The notes under the pieces were generated by a model. That model was not told the origin of the DNA, did no database searches, and worked only from the letters and a program-made list of their open reading frames with translations. Source: a virus. From it: 48,295 bases of DNA. This document shows positions 17,332 through 25,511 of this stretch, piece by piece. The translations under genes and the position numbers were made by a program. Every line of letters starts with the position of its first letter. The first letter of the stretch is position 1. The stretch covers positions 1-48,295 of the IMG/VR virus record IMGVR_UViG_3300047666_000595; one strand, written 5' to 3'.

Positions 17332-17721
17332 ATGAAAAAGTTTAAAAAAGAAAGGCATAACCCATTAGAGCTAATCAAAAGCTTTTGGCCTAAAGCTAAT
17401 GTTGACCATATAATTTACGACCCCAACCTTAAAGTTGGCGATTTTAATGTTGTTAGGCAGTCGGGCGGTGATGGTACTTTATCATTCACTCTTGAAATGC
17501 TACAAAAAGGACTTATTGGAATTGCTAGAATGGAGGTTTGCTGTATATCCAATGAGCCTAGCGAACCGTCAAAAGTTAAGGGCATAAAATACACTGTTGG
17601 AAGCATGAAGCACGCAACAGTTTATGGCATGATAAACCTAAAATGCAATCCTGATCGTAAATTCCCAGGTCAAAGGGAGAGGATCAGCATGCCCGTAAAA
17701 TGTGAATACATATACTTTTAA
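17332..17721 (+). CDS. Unknown protein, 129 aa (cassette 2)
   Basis: First gene of the second plus-strand cassette inside the virion operon. The start at 17332 follows CCGGAACATAGAC and lies after the promoter, so an upstream in-frame start is rejected. No domain recognised. Sequence is mixed alpha/beta with no membrane segment. Confidence 0.65.
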   Translation: MKKFKKERHNPLELIKSFWPKANVDHIIYDPNLKVGDFNVVRQSGGDGTLSFTLEMLQKGLIGIARMEVCCISNEPSEPSKVKGIKYTVGSMKHATVYGMINLKCNPDRKFPGQRERISMPVKCEYIYF

Positions 17722-17724
17722 TAG

Positions 17725-17752
17725 TTGCAATAAGGCGATATTGTGATATTGT
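17725..17752 (+). promoter_or_regulatory. Promoter of the shared family (site 3)
   Basis: TTGCAA, a 16-base spacer (TAAGGCGATATTGTGA) and TATTGT, starting three bases after the preceding stop codon. CGATA and TATTG form a partial inverted repeat. It serves the gene at 17791. Confidence 0.75.
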
Positions 17753-17790
17753 ATAGGTCTTGAAGCAAAACAACCAAAGAGAACATGCAA

Positions 17791-18015
17791 ATGACAACTA
17801 CAATCCAACTTCAGCAAATCGGACGTGTACAAGCCAAGCCAGCGGGACAGTTTAAAATCGGTGATAAAATGGCTTGGAATTTCGGACATACAACCACTGT
17901 GATTGGCATTGCAAGTAAAACAAAGGCTTTTATTACATACATATTGAAGGATGATAAAAACTCTTCAGTACATGAAAGAAAGCTTAAAAATACAAGGCTT
18001 GTGGCTTTTGCTTAG
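17791..18015 (+). CDS. Small unknown protein, 74 aa (cassette 2)
   Basis: An ATG at 17785 is in frame, but the AGAGAA site is better spaced for 17791. Residues 20-60 have the look of a small beta-barrel (FKIGDKMAWNFGHTTTVIGI), perhaps nucleic-acid or ligand binding. Its separate promoter upstream and another downstream make it a single-gene unit. Confidence 0.65.
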   Translation: MTTTIQLQQIGRVQAKPAGQFKIGDKMAWNFGHTTTVIGIASKTKAFITYILKDDKNSSVHERKLKNTRLVAFA

Positions 18016-18022
18016 TAAAGAA

Positions 18023-18051
18023 TTGACGCAATAGTTATATTGCGTTATTGT
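18023..18051 (+). promoter_or_regulatory. Promoter of the shared family with perfect 8-bp inverted repeat (site 4)
   Basis: TTGACG, a 17-base spacer and TATTGT. Between the boxes ACGCAATA and TATTGCGT (18026-18045) form a perfect inverted repeat around GTTA, an operator-like arrangement. It drives the PP-loop gene at 18084. Confidence 0.8.
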
Positions 18052-18083
18052 TAGTTTGAATTTAATTAGTAAAGAAATCGTAT

Positions 18084-18911
18084 ATGAAAATTAAAAAGAC
18101 AATAGACGGCGTTGATTTTGAAAGCGTTACAAAAAAGTATATGTGTATAGTGCCAGTTAGCGGCGGGAAAGACTCGCAAGCATGTCTTAAAATGGCTATA
18201 GAAGAATTTGGATCAGATAATGTTTTAGGTTTTTTCTGTGACACTAAATTTGAACACCCAAAAACGTATGTTCACGTTAAATACATGTCCAAACTTTACG
18301 GTGTAAGAATAATTGCCGCAAACAGTGGTGAAGTTTTACAGCAAAGCAGTAAAAACAAAAGGTTCCCGGGCGGCGGCGCAAGGTTCTGCACTGATCATTT
18401 GAAGATAAGACCAACTAGAATCTTTCTAAAATATTACTCTGAAATGTTTGGCGGTGTTCAAGTATGGTACGGAATGAGAACGGACGAAAGCTCAGAACGC
18501 TCAAAACGTTACGAATTTAAAGACCCTGACGAACTTTATCAACCACACGAAGTCATTGGAAACTACCCCAAATACTTAGGTAAAAACGGAGTCAGATATC
18601 GTTTACCAATTGTTGATTGGTACGTTAATGAAGTTATGGAATATTTAGATGGAGAGCATAACCCTCTTTATAACTCATACCTTGATGATGACGGAATCAT
18701 GCAGCCTGGATTTACTAGGGTTGGTTGTTTCCCTTGTTTAGCTGGTGGTGACAAGGCAAAAGTAAAAGCTTTTGAATATGATAAATTTGGCGCGCAACAA
18801 TTAATCAATGTTAGAGTTGTTGAAAACGAAATAAATAAAAGCGTCTTTACTGCAAAAATAGGGCAAGCCTGGGATGATGATAATCAAGGCTGCCGAATTT
18901 GTGAGATCTAA
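18084..18911 (+). CDS. PP-loop ATPase, PAPS-reductase / DndC-like, 275 aa
   Basis: Member of the adenine-nucleotide alpha-hydrolase superfamily. The SGGKDS ATP-pyrophosphatase loop is at residues 26-31, and the GMRTDESSERS motif near 130-140 is typical of PAPS-reductase-like proteins. Cysteines are at 102 (FCTDHLK), 215 and 218 (GCFPC), and 270 and 273 (GCRIC), which could bind an iron-sulphur cluster. The fold fits CysH, phage PAPS reductases or the sulphur-transfer protein DndC. The window has no other dnd gene, so a phosphorothioation system is not supported. It is the last gene of cassette 2, on the plus strand, converging with the MuF gene (the ends overlap by four bases). Confidence 0.8.
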   Translation: MKIKKTIDGVDFESVTKKYMCIVPVSGGKDSQACLKMAIEEFGSDNVLGFFCDTKFEHPKTYVHVKYMSKLYGVRIIAANSGEVLQQSSKNKRFPGGGARFCTDHLKIRPTRIFLKYYSEMFGGVQVWYGMRTDESSERSKRYEFKDPDELYQPHEVIGNYPKYLGKNGVRYRLPIVDWYVNEVMEYLDGEHNPLYNSYLDDDGIMQPGFTRVGCFPCLAGGDKAKVKAFEYDKFGAQQLINVRVVENEINKSVFTAKIGQAWDDDNQGCRICEI

Positions 18912-19849
18912 CGCTTATTATCAAAACTAATCACCGGTTCCATAAAGCAATTGCAAAATGGTAAGTCGCCAGGTTTACCACGTTCACCCGTTTTTTTATC
19001 AATAATTGGCGGGTTGTCTAAACTAAAAGTTTGTCCATTTAATTCGTCGCGGTGGTAGTCTCTTGGCTTTTGACTGCCTCCGGCGTGCCTCCATATATAT
19101 TCACCTGATCCAATCTCTTGCATTCGGCTTGCAGTGATCCCCGTATAGGTTTTTTTAGTCTGATCCTTAGCCACATTAAAAGCTTTGTTTTTTTGGGTTT
19201 TATATTTTTCGCTAAGCATCGATTGAATATTACTTTGCAATTCTGCAAAGCTACTTGACGAGTCGGTGATAGAACGAGCAACGGCCTCTTTGATTTGGGT
19301 TGTATATTGTGGACCAATCGACTTTATGAGGCTTGCAGCCTGATCAGAACTGGCCAATATTTTATCACGGGTTTTAGCGCTTATTTGGCTGGTGTCGATT
19401 GTCAGACCCCCGCTTAGTTTTTTCATGCTTTTGCCCAAATCTTTAGCGCTTTGCTTTTCGGATACGCCAATCATTCTCTGGGTCCAGAGATCACCAAACG
19501 AGCTGAAACGCCTTGTCCACTTTAAAACAAGTTTGTCTGTTAATGATATGGCTCTTGAGCTAATCGAGGCGTCCATAGCTGCACCGGACACCATGCCAAC
19601 AGCTTGAAGGCTGGCAACATTCCTTGTTGTTTGTATAGAGTTTTTAGCCGTTGGGCTAGAAAATAGCTCAGTTAATTGATTGGCAATATCCAGATGCATT
19701 TTATCCACCATATGGACAACTTCATTGGCAAGCAAATTAACAGTTTGCGGGTTGATGCGCGTAGGCGTGCCACGTAATGTCGTGTCACGGCCTTTTAGCC
19801 ACTTAGTGCGCGTGCCGCTTAGTTTTAGCTTTCTATGCTTAATTGGCAT
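18908..19849 (-). CDS. MuF-like head morphogenesis protein, 313 aa
   Basis: Minor head protein following the portal gene. The C-terminal third has the MuF pattern, with QEIGSGEYIWRHAGGSQKPRDYH near 245-268 and ending in PFCNCFMEP, whose Cys pair is usual. It overlaps the portal stop by one base. It is thought to be packaged and needed for head assembly or early ejection. Confidence 0.82.
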   Translation of the reverse strand: MPIKHRKLKLSGTRTKWLKGRDTTLRGTPTRINPQTVNLLANEVVHMVDKMHLDIANQLTELFSSPTAKNSIQTTRNVASLQAVGMVSGAAMDASISSRAISLTDKLVLKWTRRFSSFGDLWTQRMIGVSEKQSAKDLGKSMKKLSGGLTIDTSQISAKTRDKILASSDQAASLIKSIGPQYTTQIKEAVARSITDSSSSFAELQSNIQSMLSEKYKTQKNKAFNVAKDQTKKTYTGITASRMQEIGSGEYIWRHAGGSQKPRDYHRDELNGQTFSLDNPPIIDKKTGERGKPGDLPFCNCFMEPVISFDNKR

Positions 19850-21387
19850 TATTCTTGATCTTCCTTGTCTTCGTCTTTGTCATCTGTTTTTACTGGATCA
19901 AGATCCGTGGTCAAAACCTCAACGCCAGAATAACCGCTGAGTTTATCCTTAGATATACGCTCCCGTTCGTCAACTTCACCAATCGCACCAATATTATCTA
20001 AATTGGCAGCGGTTTGAGATTTAGTATAATTAATATCAGCCTGTTCTTTTGCGCTTAATACCTTGAGCGGGTTCCAAACAATGTCCATCTCCATTTCTAC
20101 ATTAAAAGACGACATCATTAATCGTTCATAATGCGCGCGGGCAACGTCTTCAAGGTTGCCAGATTGCAATGTTTCAAGCATTTCAATATCATAATTTTCA
20201 TCGGTGTCACCGGTGCCCATACCGCCATGACCAGTACCAAAAAGCTTACTCACAGGGCGCTGGAAAATTGCAGCGACTAAGTGATAATTTGCCCACATAG
20301 AAGCATCAAGATCAGCCAGAGATGTTTCTAACTGGGTTGACTCTTCATCTAGCCCAATAACTTGGGTGCCATAATTATCTCTAAATTCAGCGGCAGCGTT
20401 AAGCGACTCAATAAACTTAGCTTTGTTTATTTGTGCCTTGGCTAAATCAGTTTTTCGCACATTCATGCGCTTAGTCATAACCAACTGGGGTATTTCGTTT
20501 GCTGTACGCTCACCAGCATAAACACGCTCGTAAACTTGCTGTGCCTTGCTTATTCCACCATATCGATACGTGGGTTTTAGATAATCAGCAACGGGATCGC
20601 CTTTTAATACTACAAGATGACTTGTATGGTATCGCCTGCCGTTTATCACCCAAAATGTGGGCTCATAATAGCCAATCGAGGTGGGGTCTGTTATGTCTTT
20701 GTCTTCTAGTTCTGGCGTGATCCAATACGGATCAATTTGAGAAATCCCCGCATATTTGCCGCCCTTAAAAGCCTCAGCGTTAAACGGTTGCTCATAGTCA
20801 AAATCCGGATCCGTATGTTTAAACAAAACGTGGCGAATACCAAACACATTATTAAATGTTTCAGCCTCAATAATATTTTGACTAAGTTTGTATTTTTTAT
20901 CTAGTTTGGCAATGTCGCGCTGTTCTTTTTTCTTAAGTTCTTCACCGTCTTCTTTTACCAGGTTGTAACCCTTTCGCATGGCATCCTTGGCAGCAGATGA
21001 GCAACCCATTTGCACGATTTTATTTTGTGCAACAACAGCCATTGCATAATAGCCAATGAATGATGCAGACGCGACAAAATAAGATAACACTTGTCTATTA
21101 ACAAAGGTAAACGAACCCTGATGATTAAGGCCCGCACAAGACGAGTCCATAGCGGTTCCAGATGCAGCTTTAACTGATGGGGCTTGCACTTGTGTCACAT
21201 TCTTTTCAATATACGCTGTACGCGCTTGATCAAGCCCCAACCCAAGCATCTCACCCGAATATGGATCATAATCATCTTTGGCTATGGCATCTTTTGATGG
21301 TCCATAGTTGCGCGGTATACCCTTTGATGACCGGCCTAATGATCCGCGCTTTTGTGGTGCGTGCTTTACTATCTTATTTGATGACAT
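19849..21387 (-). CDS. Portal protein, DUF1073-type, 512 aa
   Basis: Dodecameric DNA gate at the capsid vertex. Residues 1-110 are the variable N-terminal wing. The clip and stem region contains FGIRHVLFKHTDPDFDYE near 190-208, and FGTGHGGMGTGDTDENYD near 385-403 is typical of DUF1073 portals. The C-terminus is acidic. Of two starts, 21387 has the better spacing from AAGG. It begins the virion block but is separated from the terminase genes by about 9 kb of accessory genes. Confidence 0.85.
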   Translation of the reverse strand: MSSNKIVKHAPQKRGSLGRSSKGIPRNYGPSKDAIAKDDYDPYSGEMLGLGLDQARTAYIEKNVTQVQAPSVKAASGTAMDSSCAGLNHQGSFTFVNRQVLSYFVASASFIGYYAMAVVAQNKIVQMGCSSAAKDAMRKGYNLVKEDGEELKKKEQRDIAKLDKKYKLSQNIIEAETFNNVFGIRHVLFKHTDPDFDYEQPFNAEAFKGGKYAGISQIDPYWITPELEDKDITDPTSIGYYEPTFWVINGRRYHTSHLVVLKGDPVADYLKPTYRYGGISKAQQVYERVYAGERTANEIPQLVMTKRMNVRKTDLAKAQINKAKFIESLNAAAEFRDNYGTQVIGLDEESTQLETSLADLDASMWANYHLVAAIFQRPVSKLFGTGHGGMGTGDTDENYDIEMLETLQSGNLEDVARAHYERLMMSSFNVEMEMDIVWNPLKVLSAKEQADINYTKSQTAANLDNIGAIGEVDERERISKDKLSGYSGVEVLTTDLDPVKTDDKDEDKEDQE

Positions 21388-21437
21388 TGCCATAGCCTTG
21401 AATGTATGTGTTTTTAGTATATCACTAATTATAGAGC

Positions 21438-21463
21438 AAAAAAAACCCGCTTGATTTGCGGGC
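21438..21463 (-). terminator. Terminator after the secreted 109-aa gene
   Basis: CCCGC / GCGGG stem with a 7-base loop and eight T on the minus strand, 19 bases after the stop at 21482. It insulates the portal gene, which therefore needs its own promoter in 21388-21437 or readthrough. Confidence 0.8.
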
Positions 21464-21481
21464 TTTCTTGTTGGTGTTTAT

Positions 21482-21811
21482 TTATATATTAACAGGAGGT
21501 TTTAAAACTCGCCTATCTGCTAGTAATTCATTTTCAACGCTAACATTTTCAACTTCTTGAATGCCAACCAGTTCGACGTTGCTTGCGATGCCAACGTCTA
21601 ATATTGATAAATCCGATATTCGCGCACCCTCTTGTTTTACCTCCGCGCTAACATTTGATTCAAATGAACTTTTTAAAACTTCAACTTCGGCATTAAAAGA
21701 CACCTGATAACTTGACTCTTTATCGACGTGTTCTGGCTCCATCGCTTGCAACGTGAAAGCGGCAAAGCACATGGTTACAATAGATAACATGAAAGCTTTA
21801 ATATTACGCAT
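21482..21811 (-). CDS. Secreted protein with signal peptide, 109 aa
   Basis: The N-terminus is a classical signal peptide (MRNIKAFMLSIVTMCFAA then FTLQA) with a probable cleavage after QA at residue 23. The mature part is 86 residues, rich in Val, Glu and Ser, with no Cys. The start at 21811 follows AGGA with five bases spacing; the ATG six bases upstream is too close. Role unknown; a periplasmic exclusion or lysis-accessory factor is possible. Confidence 0.65.
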   Translation of the reverse strand: MRNIKAFMLSIVTMCFAAFTLQAMEPEHVDKESSYQVSFNAEVEVLKSSFESNVSAEVKQEGARISDLSILDVGIASNVELVGIQEVENVSVENELLADRRVLKPPVNI

Positions 21812-21891
21812 AAACATCCTCTGTGGTTTTGTTGGTGGTTAATTATTTTTTAAGGTTAGTGTAAATTATTCTTTAAATCAAATTTAATTGC

Positions 21892-22125
21892 CTATGCCAG
21901 AGCAACCCAATCCATATCATTATTGTAATATCCTTTTACACCTCTAATGCTGAATGGCATAGTGCCAGGTGTTGTAAGATAAAGAGCATGGCCATCCAGT
22001 AAACCATCAGAGCAAAGTAACTTTATCTTTTTAACTGGCTTAAACTTAGTCCTAAAATCTATAAATTTTTGTTTTGTAGTCTTCCAACTTCCGTTGCAGA
22101 CCATTCCTGTCAATCGCTTGCTCAT
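21892..22125 (-). CDS. Unknown protein, 77 aa
   Basis: Basic N-terminal half (TTKQKFIDFRTKFKPVKKIK) followed by a beta-rich end. It overlaps the preceding gene by four bases and is the last of a coupled group starting at 23628. Function not recognised. Confidence 0.6.
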   Translation of the reverse strand: MSKRLTGMVCNGSWKTTKQKFIDFRTKFKPVKKIKLLCSDGLLDGHALYLTTPGTMPFSIRGVKGYYNNDMDWVALA

Positions 22126-22322
22126 TTGTCGCTATTCCTTTTTTTCTGAGTTGCTAGGCCTTCTTTGATTGCCTTGGTGATAAGCGCGGTTGCCTTGCCA
22201 GGGTAATTGCCGCGAGAATAACGACCGGAAAAATCAGTTATTACCCCGTTAATTATTCCGGCGTGAACACTTTTAGATTCCAAGTGATCACGGATTAGTT
22301 TTTCAAAGGCTTCTTTTTTCAT
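22122..22322 (-). CDS. Unknown protein, 66 aa
   Basis: A short basic helical protein beginning MKKEAFEKLIRDHLES, with a Lys/Arg-rich end that may bind nucleic acid. It overlaps both neighbours by four bases. No family recognised. Confidence 0.6.
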   Translation of the reverse strand: MKKEAFEKLIRDHLESKSVHAGIINGVITDFSGRYSRGNYPGKATALITKAIKEGLATQKKRNSDK

Positions 22323-22882
22323 GCGTCTTCCCTAACATGCTCAACAGAACCATCTTCGCTTTGTTTACCCCACTTGCGCTTCTTATTTATTTCAAGCTTC
22401 CTTTCTGCGGCGGCGTGTATATCGCTCAATAGCACCCCGTTATTGCTTGCAATGTCCATTAGCAACATATAACAATCGGCATATTCCATAACGTCTTTTT
22501 GGTCTGACTCAAGCTCATTAACTTCTTTTCTTAAATGAGCAAATTTACCGCTGACAGGCTGATCTTTAAATTGATTACTGGCCCACTCGTATAAAGCTTT
22601 TTGCAGGCAATCTAATTTTTCATTAAATTCACTACCAACCTCAACAACCTCAACAACTTCAACAGCTTCTTTAACAACCTCCACAGCATCCCGCCCAGGC
22701 TTTATAAATTGAGCAAAATGCTTGCCAACTGAATCAGATTCAAGAAAGTCAATATATTCATTCGGGGTTACGTATTTATACGCAAATGTTTTGCCGCTTT
22801 TAAATTCGACATGCAGCTCTAATGCCAGAGAGTTATATCCAATTGCTGCAATGTTGCTTGATTTTACTGTTGTCATTTTCAT
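22319..22882 (-). CDS. KTSC domain fused to MazG-type (DUF550) pyrophosphohydrolase, 187 aa
   Basis: Residues 3-65 match the KTSC pattern (SSNIAAIGYNS, then VEFKSGKTFAYKYVTPNEY and a conserved SVGKHF), a domain also found with lysyl-tRNA synthetase and phage proteins. After a Val/Glu-rich linker, residues 90-187 carry the DUF550/MazG-like helical core, with LRKEVNELE as the metal-binding E-E-x-x-E type helix, EYADCYMLLMDI and KRKWG near the end. MazG-like enzymes cleave nucleoside triphosphates and in phages may clean nucleotide pools or counter (p)ppGpp. Enzymatic activity is inferred. Confidence 0.72.
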   Translation of the reverse strand: MKMTTVKSSNIAAIGYNSLALELHVEFKSGKTFAYKYVTPNEYIDFLESDSVGKHFAQFIKPGRDAVEVVKEAVEVVEVVEVGSEFNEKLDCLQKALYEWASNQFKDQPVSGKFAHLRKEVNELESDQKDVMEYADCYMLLMDIASNNGVLLSDIHAAAERKLEINKKRKWGKQSEDGSVEHVREDA

Positions 22883-22888
22883 TTTTTA

Positions 22889-23167
22889 TTACGCCTTAAT
22901 TTTGTTTAATTGCTCAATCATTGTAGATAGTGACTCTGTGCTGGGTTTGTGTTTTTTTCGCAGCGCTTCTTCAGCCCACTCTAAATTATTTGGATTTTTT
23001 ATTGTTGTGGTATACCCAAAGCCCACTTTAATAATAGATGTTCCATCAGGGTACATGCTCCGTCTAAGGACCGGCCCGTGTACAGCGGTAATAACACAAT
23101 CACCGTTTAATTGCGGTTGGCACTTGCTTTGCAAAATACATTCCTCACCTACTTTAAAATAACTCAT
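22889..23167 (-). CDS. Unknown protein, 92 aa
   Basis: Soluble protein beginning MSYFKVGEECILQ, with an SH3-like run of strands to about residue 55 and a C-terminal helix (EWAEEALRKKHK). It overlaps the amidase stop by one base. Not recognised. Confidence 0.6.
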   Translation of the reverse strand: MSYFKVGEECILQSKCQPQLNGDCVITAVHGPVLRRSMYPDGTSIIKVGFGYTTTIKNPNNLEWAEEALRKKHKPSTESLSTMIEQLNKIKA

Positions 23168-23628
23168 TATTTAACCTCTTTCATCCAATCACTAACACTA
23201 AAACAAGGGCACTCTTTCAGCCAATCTTGATTATTTATAATGCCATCACCGTTGGCATCACCATACCAATCGCGGTGGCCCTTTACGTTTTCATCTTCAA
23301 TAGAAAAAGAGCTTTGCAGGTATTTAACGACAGTATTTAGAATGAACATTTGAACGCTGCTGTACGTGTCGTCAGGCCTGCCAGTGTCGTTGTTCAATCC
23401 ACCCTCTAAGCAAACGCCTATATTATCTGTATTGTGACCTTTAACGTGCGCCCCGTTGCGACTAAGTGGACGGCAGAAGTGAACGCCACCATCGGTCGTA
23501 ATGTAAAAATGATAGCCAATGTCTGACCATCCATTTCTAGTGACATGCAAGTTGCGTAATTTTTCCACACTAAAATTGTGTTTTGGTTTGGTTGCTGAAC
23601 AGTGAATTGTGATAAATTTTGGTTTCAT
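23167..23628 (-). CDS. Endolysin: T7-type N-acetylmuramoyl-L-alanine amidase, 153 aa
   Basis: Cleaves the amide between MurNAc and L-Ala in peptidoglycan. Zinc ligands by T7 lysozyme alignment are His9, His118 (GHRD) and Cys140; the catalytic pair are Tyr39 and Lys138. Between GHRD and CPCF an insert of about 13 residues (DANGDGIINNQDW) has the D-x-N-x-D-G spacing of an EF-hand-like calcium loop, seen in many phage amidases. The start at 23628 follows GAGG seven bases upstream. No signal peptide, so a holin is needed. A holin gene is divergently transcribed next to it. Confidence 0.88.
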   Translation of the reverse strand: MKPKFITIHCSATKPKHNFSVEKLRNLHVTRNGWSDIGYHFYITTDGGVHFCRPLSRNGAHVKGHNTDNIGVCLEGGLNNDTGRPDDTYSSVQMFILNTVVKYLQSSFSIEDENVKGHRDWYGDANGDGIINNQDWLKECPCFSVSDWMKEVK

Positions 23629-23670
23629 TATTTGCCTCGGTTTAGTTGAGTTGTTTGCTGTTGGAAAATA

Positions 23671-23698
23671 ACTATAACACAATAATGCAATTACGCTT
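23671..23698 (-). promoter_or_regulatory. Minus-strand promoter of the shared family (site 9, amidase)
   Basis: TATAGT preceded by the family spacer AATTGCATTATTGTGT. The -35 position reads AAGCGT, a poor box, so it may need activation. It points to the amidase gene. Confidence 0.6.
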
Positions 23699-23725
23699 GT
23701 TTTATTTTCAATAGTGGTTTATTGT
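23697..23725 (+). promoter_or_regulatory. Plus-strand promoter for the holin gene
   Basis: TTGTTT, a 17-base spacer containing CAATAGTGG, then TATTGT followed by TTGGG. It is back-to-back with the amidase promoter, so holin and amidase are expressed from one 60-base divergent region. Confidence 0.65.
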
Positions 23726-23758
23726 TTGGGCTCTTTAATAAACCAGAGTAAAAAAAAT

Positions 23759-24157
23759 ATGTTTGAAAAAATATCGCGTATTTTAAGTGGCGGCGTGGTT
23801 AAGTCTATTGAAAATATCGCTCTTGAATGGATAGAAACCGACACCGAAAGCGCCGAAGCTAAAGTGTTGAAAATAAAAGCATTGGATCCAAACGGAAAAA
23901 TGCGGCGTGACATATCTAAGAACGTGGGCGAAATGTATAGGTTTTATTTAATATCAACAGCCGTTATGATTTTTGTTGAGCTTGTCTACTGCATGGTAAT
24001 GGGTGATAAGTTAACTGATACTGACTTTGTATTAATGGCAATAAGCACCGCAACAGACAAAATGACAACTTTATTCATTCCAATTACAGCCCTGTATGGC
24101 GCAATAGTAACAGCAAGTTTCGGCGTTAATTACGCAAACGTAAAACAAAACAAATAA
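23759..24157 (+). CDS. Holin, 3-TM (GTA holin-like), 132 aa
   Basis: The start at 23759 lies after the promoter; an in-frame start at 23714 would lie inside the -10 box. The N-terminal 65 residues are amphipathic and charged. Hydrophobic segments lie near 66-85 (FYLISTAVMIFVELVYCMV), 92-105 (weaker) and 109-125 (LFIPITALYGAIVTASFG). This fits holins of the 3TM gene-transfer-agent type. Pairing with the divergent amidase supports it. Confidence 0.72.
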   Translation: MFEKISRILSGGVVKSIENIALEWIETDTESAEAKVLKIKALDPNGKMRRDISKNVGEMYRFYLISTAVMIFVELVYCMVMGDKLTDTDFVLMAISTATDKMTTLFIPITALYGAIVTASFGVNYANVKQNK

Positions 24158-24171
24158 GGAAGGATCAGCAG

Positions 24172-24942
24172 ATGAGAACAACAAAAGATTTTAAAGATGC
24201 GGGCTTGGTACTTGTAACTGGTGACAAGGTTGACGGCGTGACCGGCGATCCTGATGGTATTCCTTTAGTTTTAGCATTCAGGCATGATACGCCTCACGAC
24301 GCCTGGACAATTAGGGGATTCGCTTGGCGAAAAAATACTGGTGAAAAACCAAGCTTTAAAGGTGACATTGAATGGTTTGATGGTGTAAATCCACCTAACA
24401 ATTCAAACACTGGTTGCATTAACTGGGATTCTAATATTGAATTTTGGCGCCCACTATTAACCCAACTAACCCCAATCCAAACAGAAACCGAAGAAGAAAA
24501 AGAAGCGCTTGACGAAATGTGTAGGGCCAACCCTGAATGGCCTGATGTCACAGATCAACAGCGCGGTGATAATTTTCTTAAGGCTTTGGCTGAGATGGAA
24601 ATGGTTGAACCGGAATTCACACAAGAAATGTATAATAATGGTGAAATGCCAAAAGTAGGAATGATATTTTCGACTGAGGCAGGTGAATATATTGCTGAAT
24701 ACACGAATGAAAAGTCAGTATGTTTCACCGATGAAAATGGTTTTTTAGTTGCTATAAACCGAGGATATGCAAAGCCATTAACCGAGCCACTTATTGATGG
24801 CAATGCTTATATGTTTGATGACGGTAATCAAAACACAGATGGAATCTATGACGCTGAATCAAAAAGATTTTATTTTACAAAAGGGCGGCACCTTTTAGTG
24901 AGCAGTTGCACAAACATCCGCCCATTAACCCTAGCCAAATAA
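24172..24942 (+). CDS. Unknown acidic protein, 256 aa
   Basis: Fourteen bases after the holin gene with AAGGAAGGATCAGCAG before the ATG, so in the same transcript. Acidic, with an EEEKEALDEMCRANPEWPDVT stretch near residues 107-127 and beta-rich ends. No membrane or catalytic motif. Not recognised. Confidence 0.65.
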   Translation: MRTTKDFKDAGLVLVTGDKVDGVTGDPDGIPLVLAFRHDTPHDAWTIRGFAWRKNTGEKPSFKGDIEWFDGVNPPNNSNTGCINWDSNIEFWRPLLTQLTPIQTETEEEKEALDEMCRANPEWPDVTDQQRGDNFLKALAEMEMVEPEFTQEMYNNGEMPKVGMIFSTEAGEYIAEYTNEKSVCFTDENGFLVAINRGYAKPLTEPLIDGNAYMFDDGNQNTDGIYDAESKRFYFTKGRHLLVSSCTNIRPLTLAK

Positions 24943-24946
24943 AAAC

Positions 24947-24973
24947 AAAGCCCTGAATTAACAGGGCTTTTTA
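24947..24973. terminator. Bidirectional terminator between converging genes
   Basis: AAAGCCCT / AGGGCTTT stem, 8 bp, with an 8-base loop and T runs in both directions, between the ends of the 256-aa gene and the opposing 176-aa gene. Confidence 0.88.
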
Positions 24974-24979
24974 TTGTGT

Positions 24980-25510
24980 TTAAACTGATGTAACTATAGT
25001 TGTCCATGACACTACTGTAATTGAAGCAGCATCCAAACTCTCAAACCTAATCCTAGTTGGGCCATCTCTTTCATCTGCATTACGAATAACAAAAGCACTG
25101 TTAAAAGTGAGACTTGTCCCTACCTTGGCAGTTTTATAATACGTGTGATTCAGCGTATGTTCATGTACTGAAGCTGTACCTTCTGCTGCGCTTAGAATCA
25201 TGTCAACTTCTTGAGCAGCAGCATTATTAAACAGAAGCCTTCCGGTGATATGGATTGTGTCACCAATTTTTAAACTCGTAAAATCATATGAATTAGTTGC
25301 TGGATTCCATATAACACTTTTTGAATCTGGATTATAGGAAGCTGTATCAGAACTTAAACCATTATTATTTAAGTATGTGTTAGTTGCACCGCCAACGTGC
25401 GTTTGTGCTGCGGCATTGTTTCCGGTAACAAACCAATAAGTTTTACTAAAGCCTGAAGCAACAGCACCAGCCAACCCAATTACCTTTGATCCTATTCCTG
25501 CGCTTGGCAT
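24980..25510 (-). CDS. Virion-type beta-rich protein, 176 aa
   Basis: Low-complexity N-terminus rich in Gly/Ala/Asn (GLAGAVASGFSKTYWFVTGN), then a domain ending in strands resembling jelly-roll fibre tips (DAASITVVSWTTIVTSV). It probably attaches to the virion or host surface. It follows the 91-aa gene by one base. Confidence 0.5.
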   Translation of the reverse strand: MPSAGIGSKVIGLAGAVASGFSKTYWFVTGNNAAAQTHVGGATNTYLNNNGLSSDTASYNPDSKSVIWNPATNSYDFTSLKIGDTIHITGRLLFNNAAAQEVDMILSAAEGTASVHEHTLNHTYYKTAKVGTSLTFNSAFVIRNADERDGPTRIRFESLDAASITVVSWTTIVTSV

Positions 25511-25511
25511 G

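Noticed and set aside
17194-17358. 55 extra N-terminal codons of the protease/scaffold gene
   Set aside because: They cross the promoter of the opposite-strand cassette and have no domain character; MQYIEDENG at 17193 begins the DUF2213 domain.
18084-18911. DNA phosphorothioation (Dnd) system
   Set aside because: Only a DndC-like protein is present; no DndA, B, D or E counterpart is found in the window.
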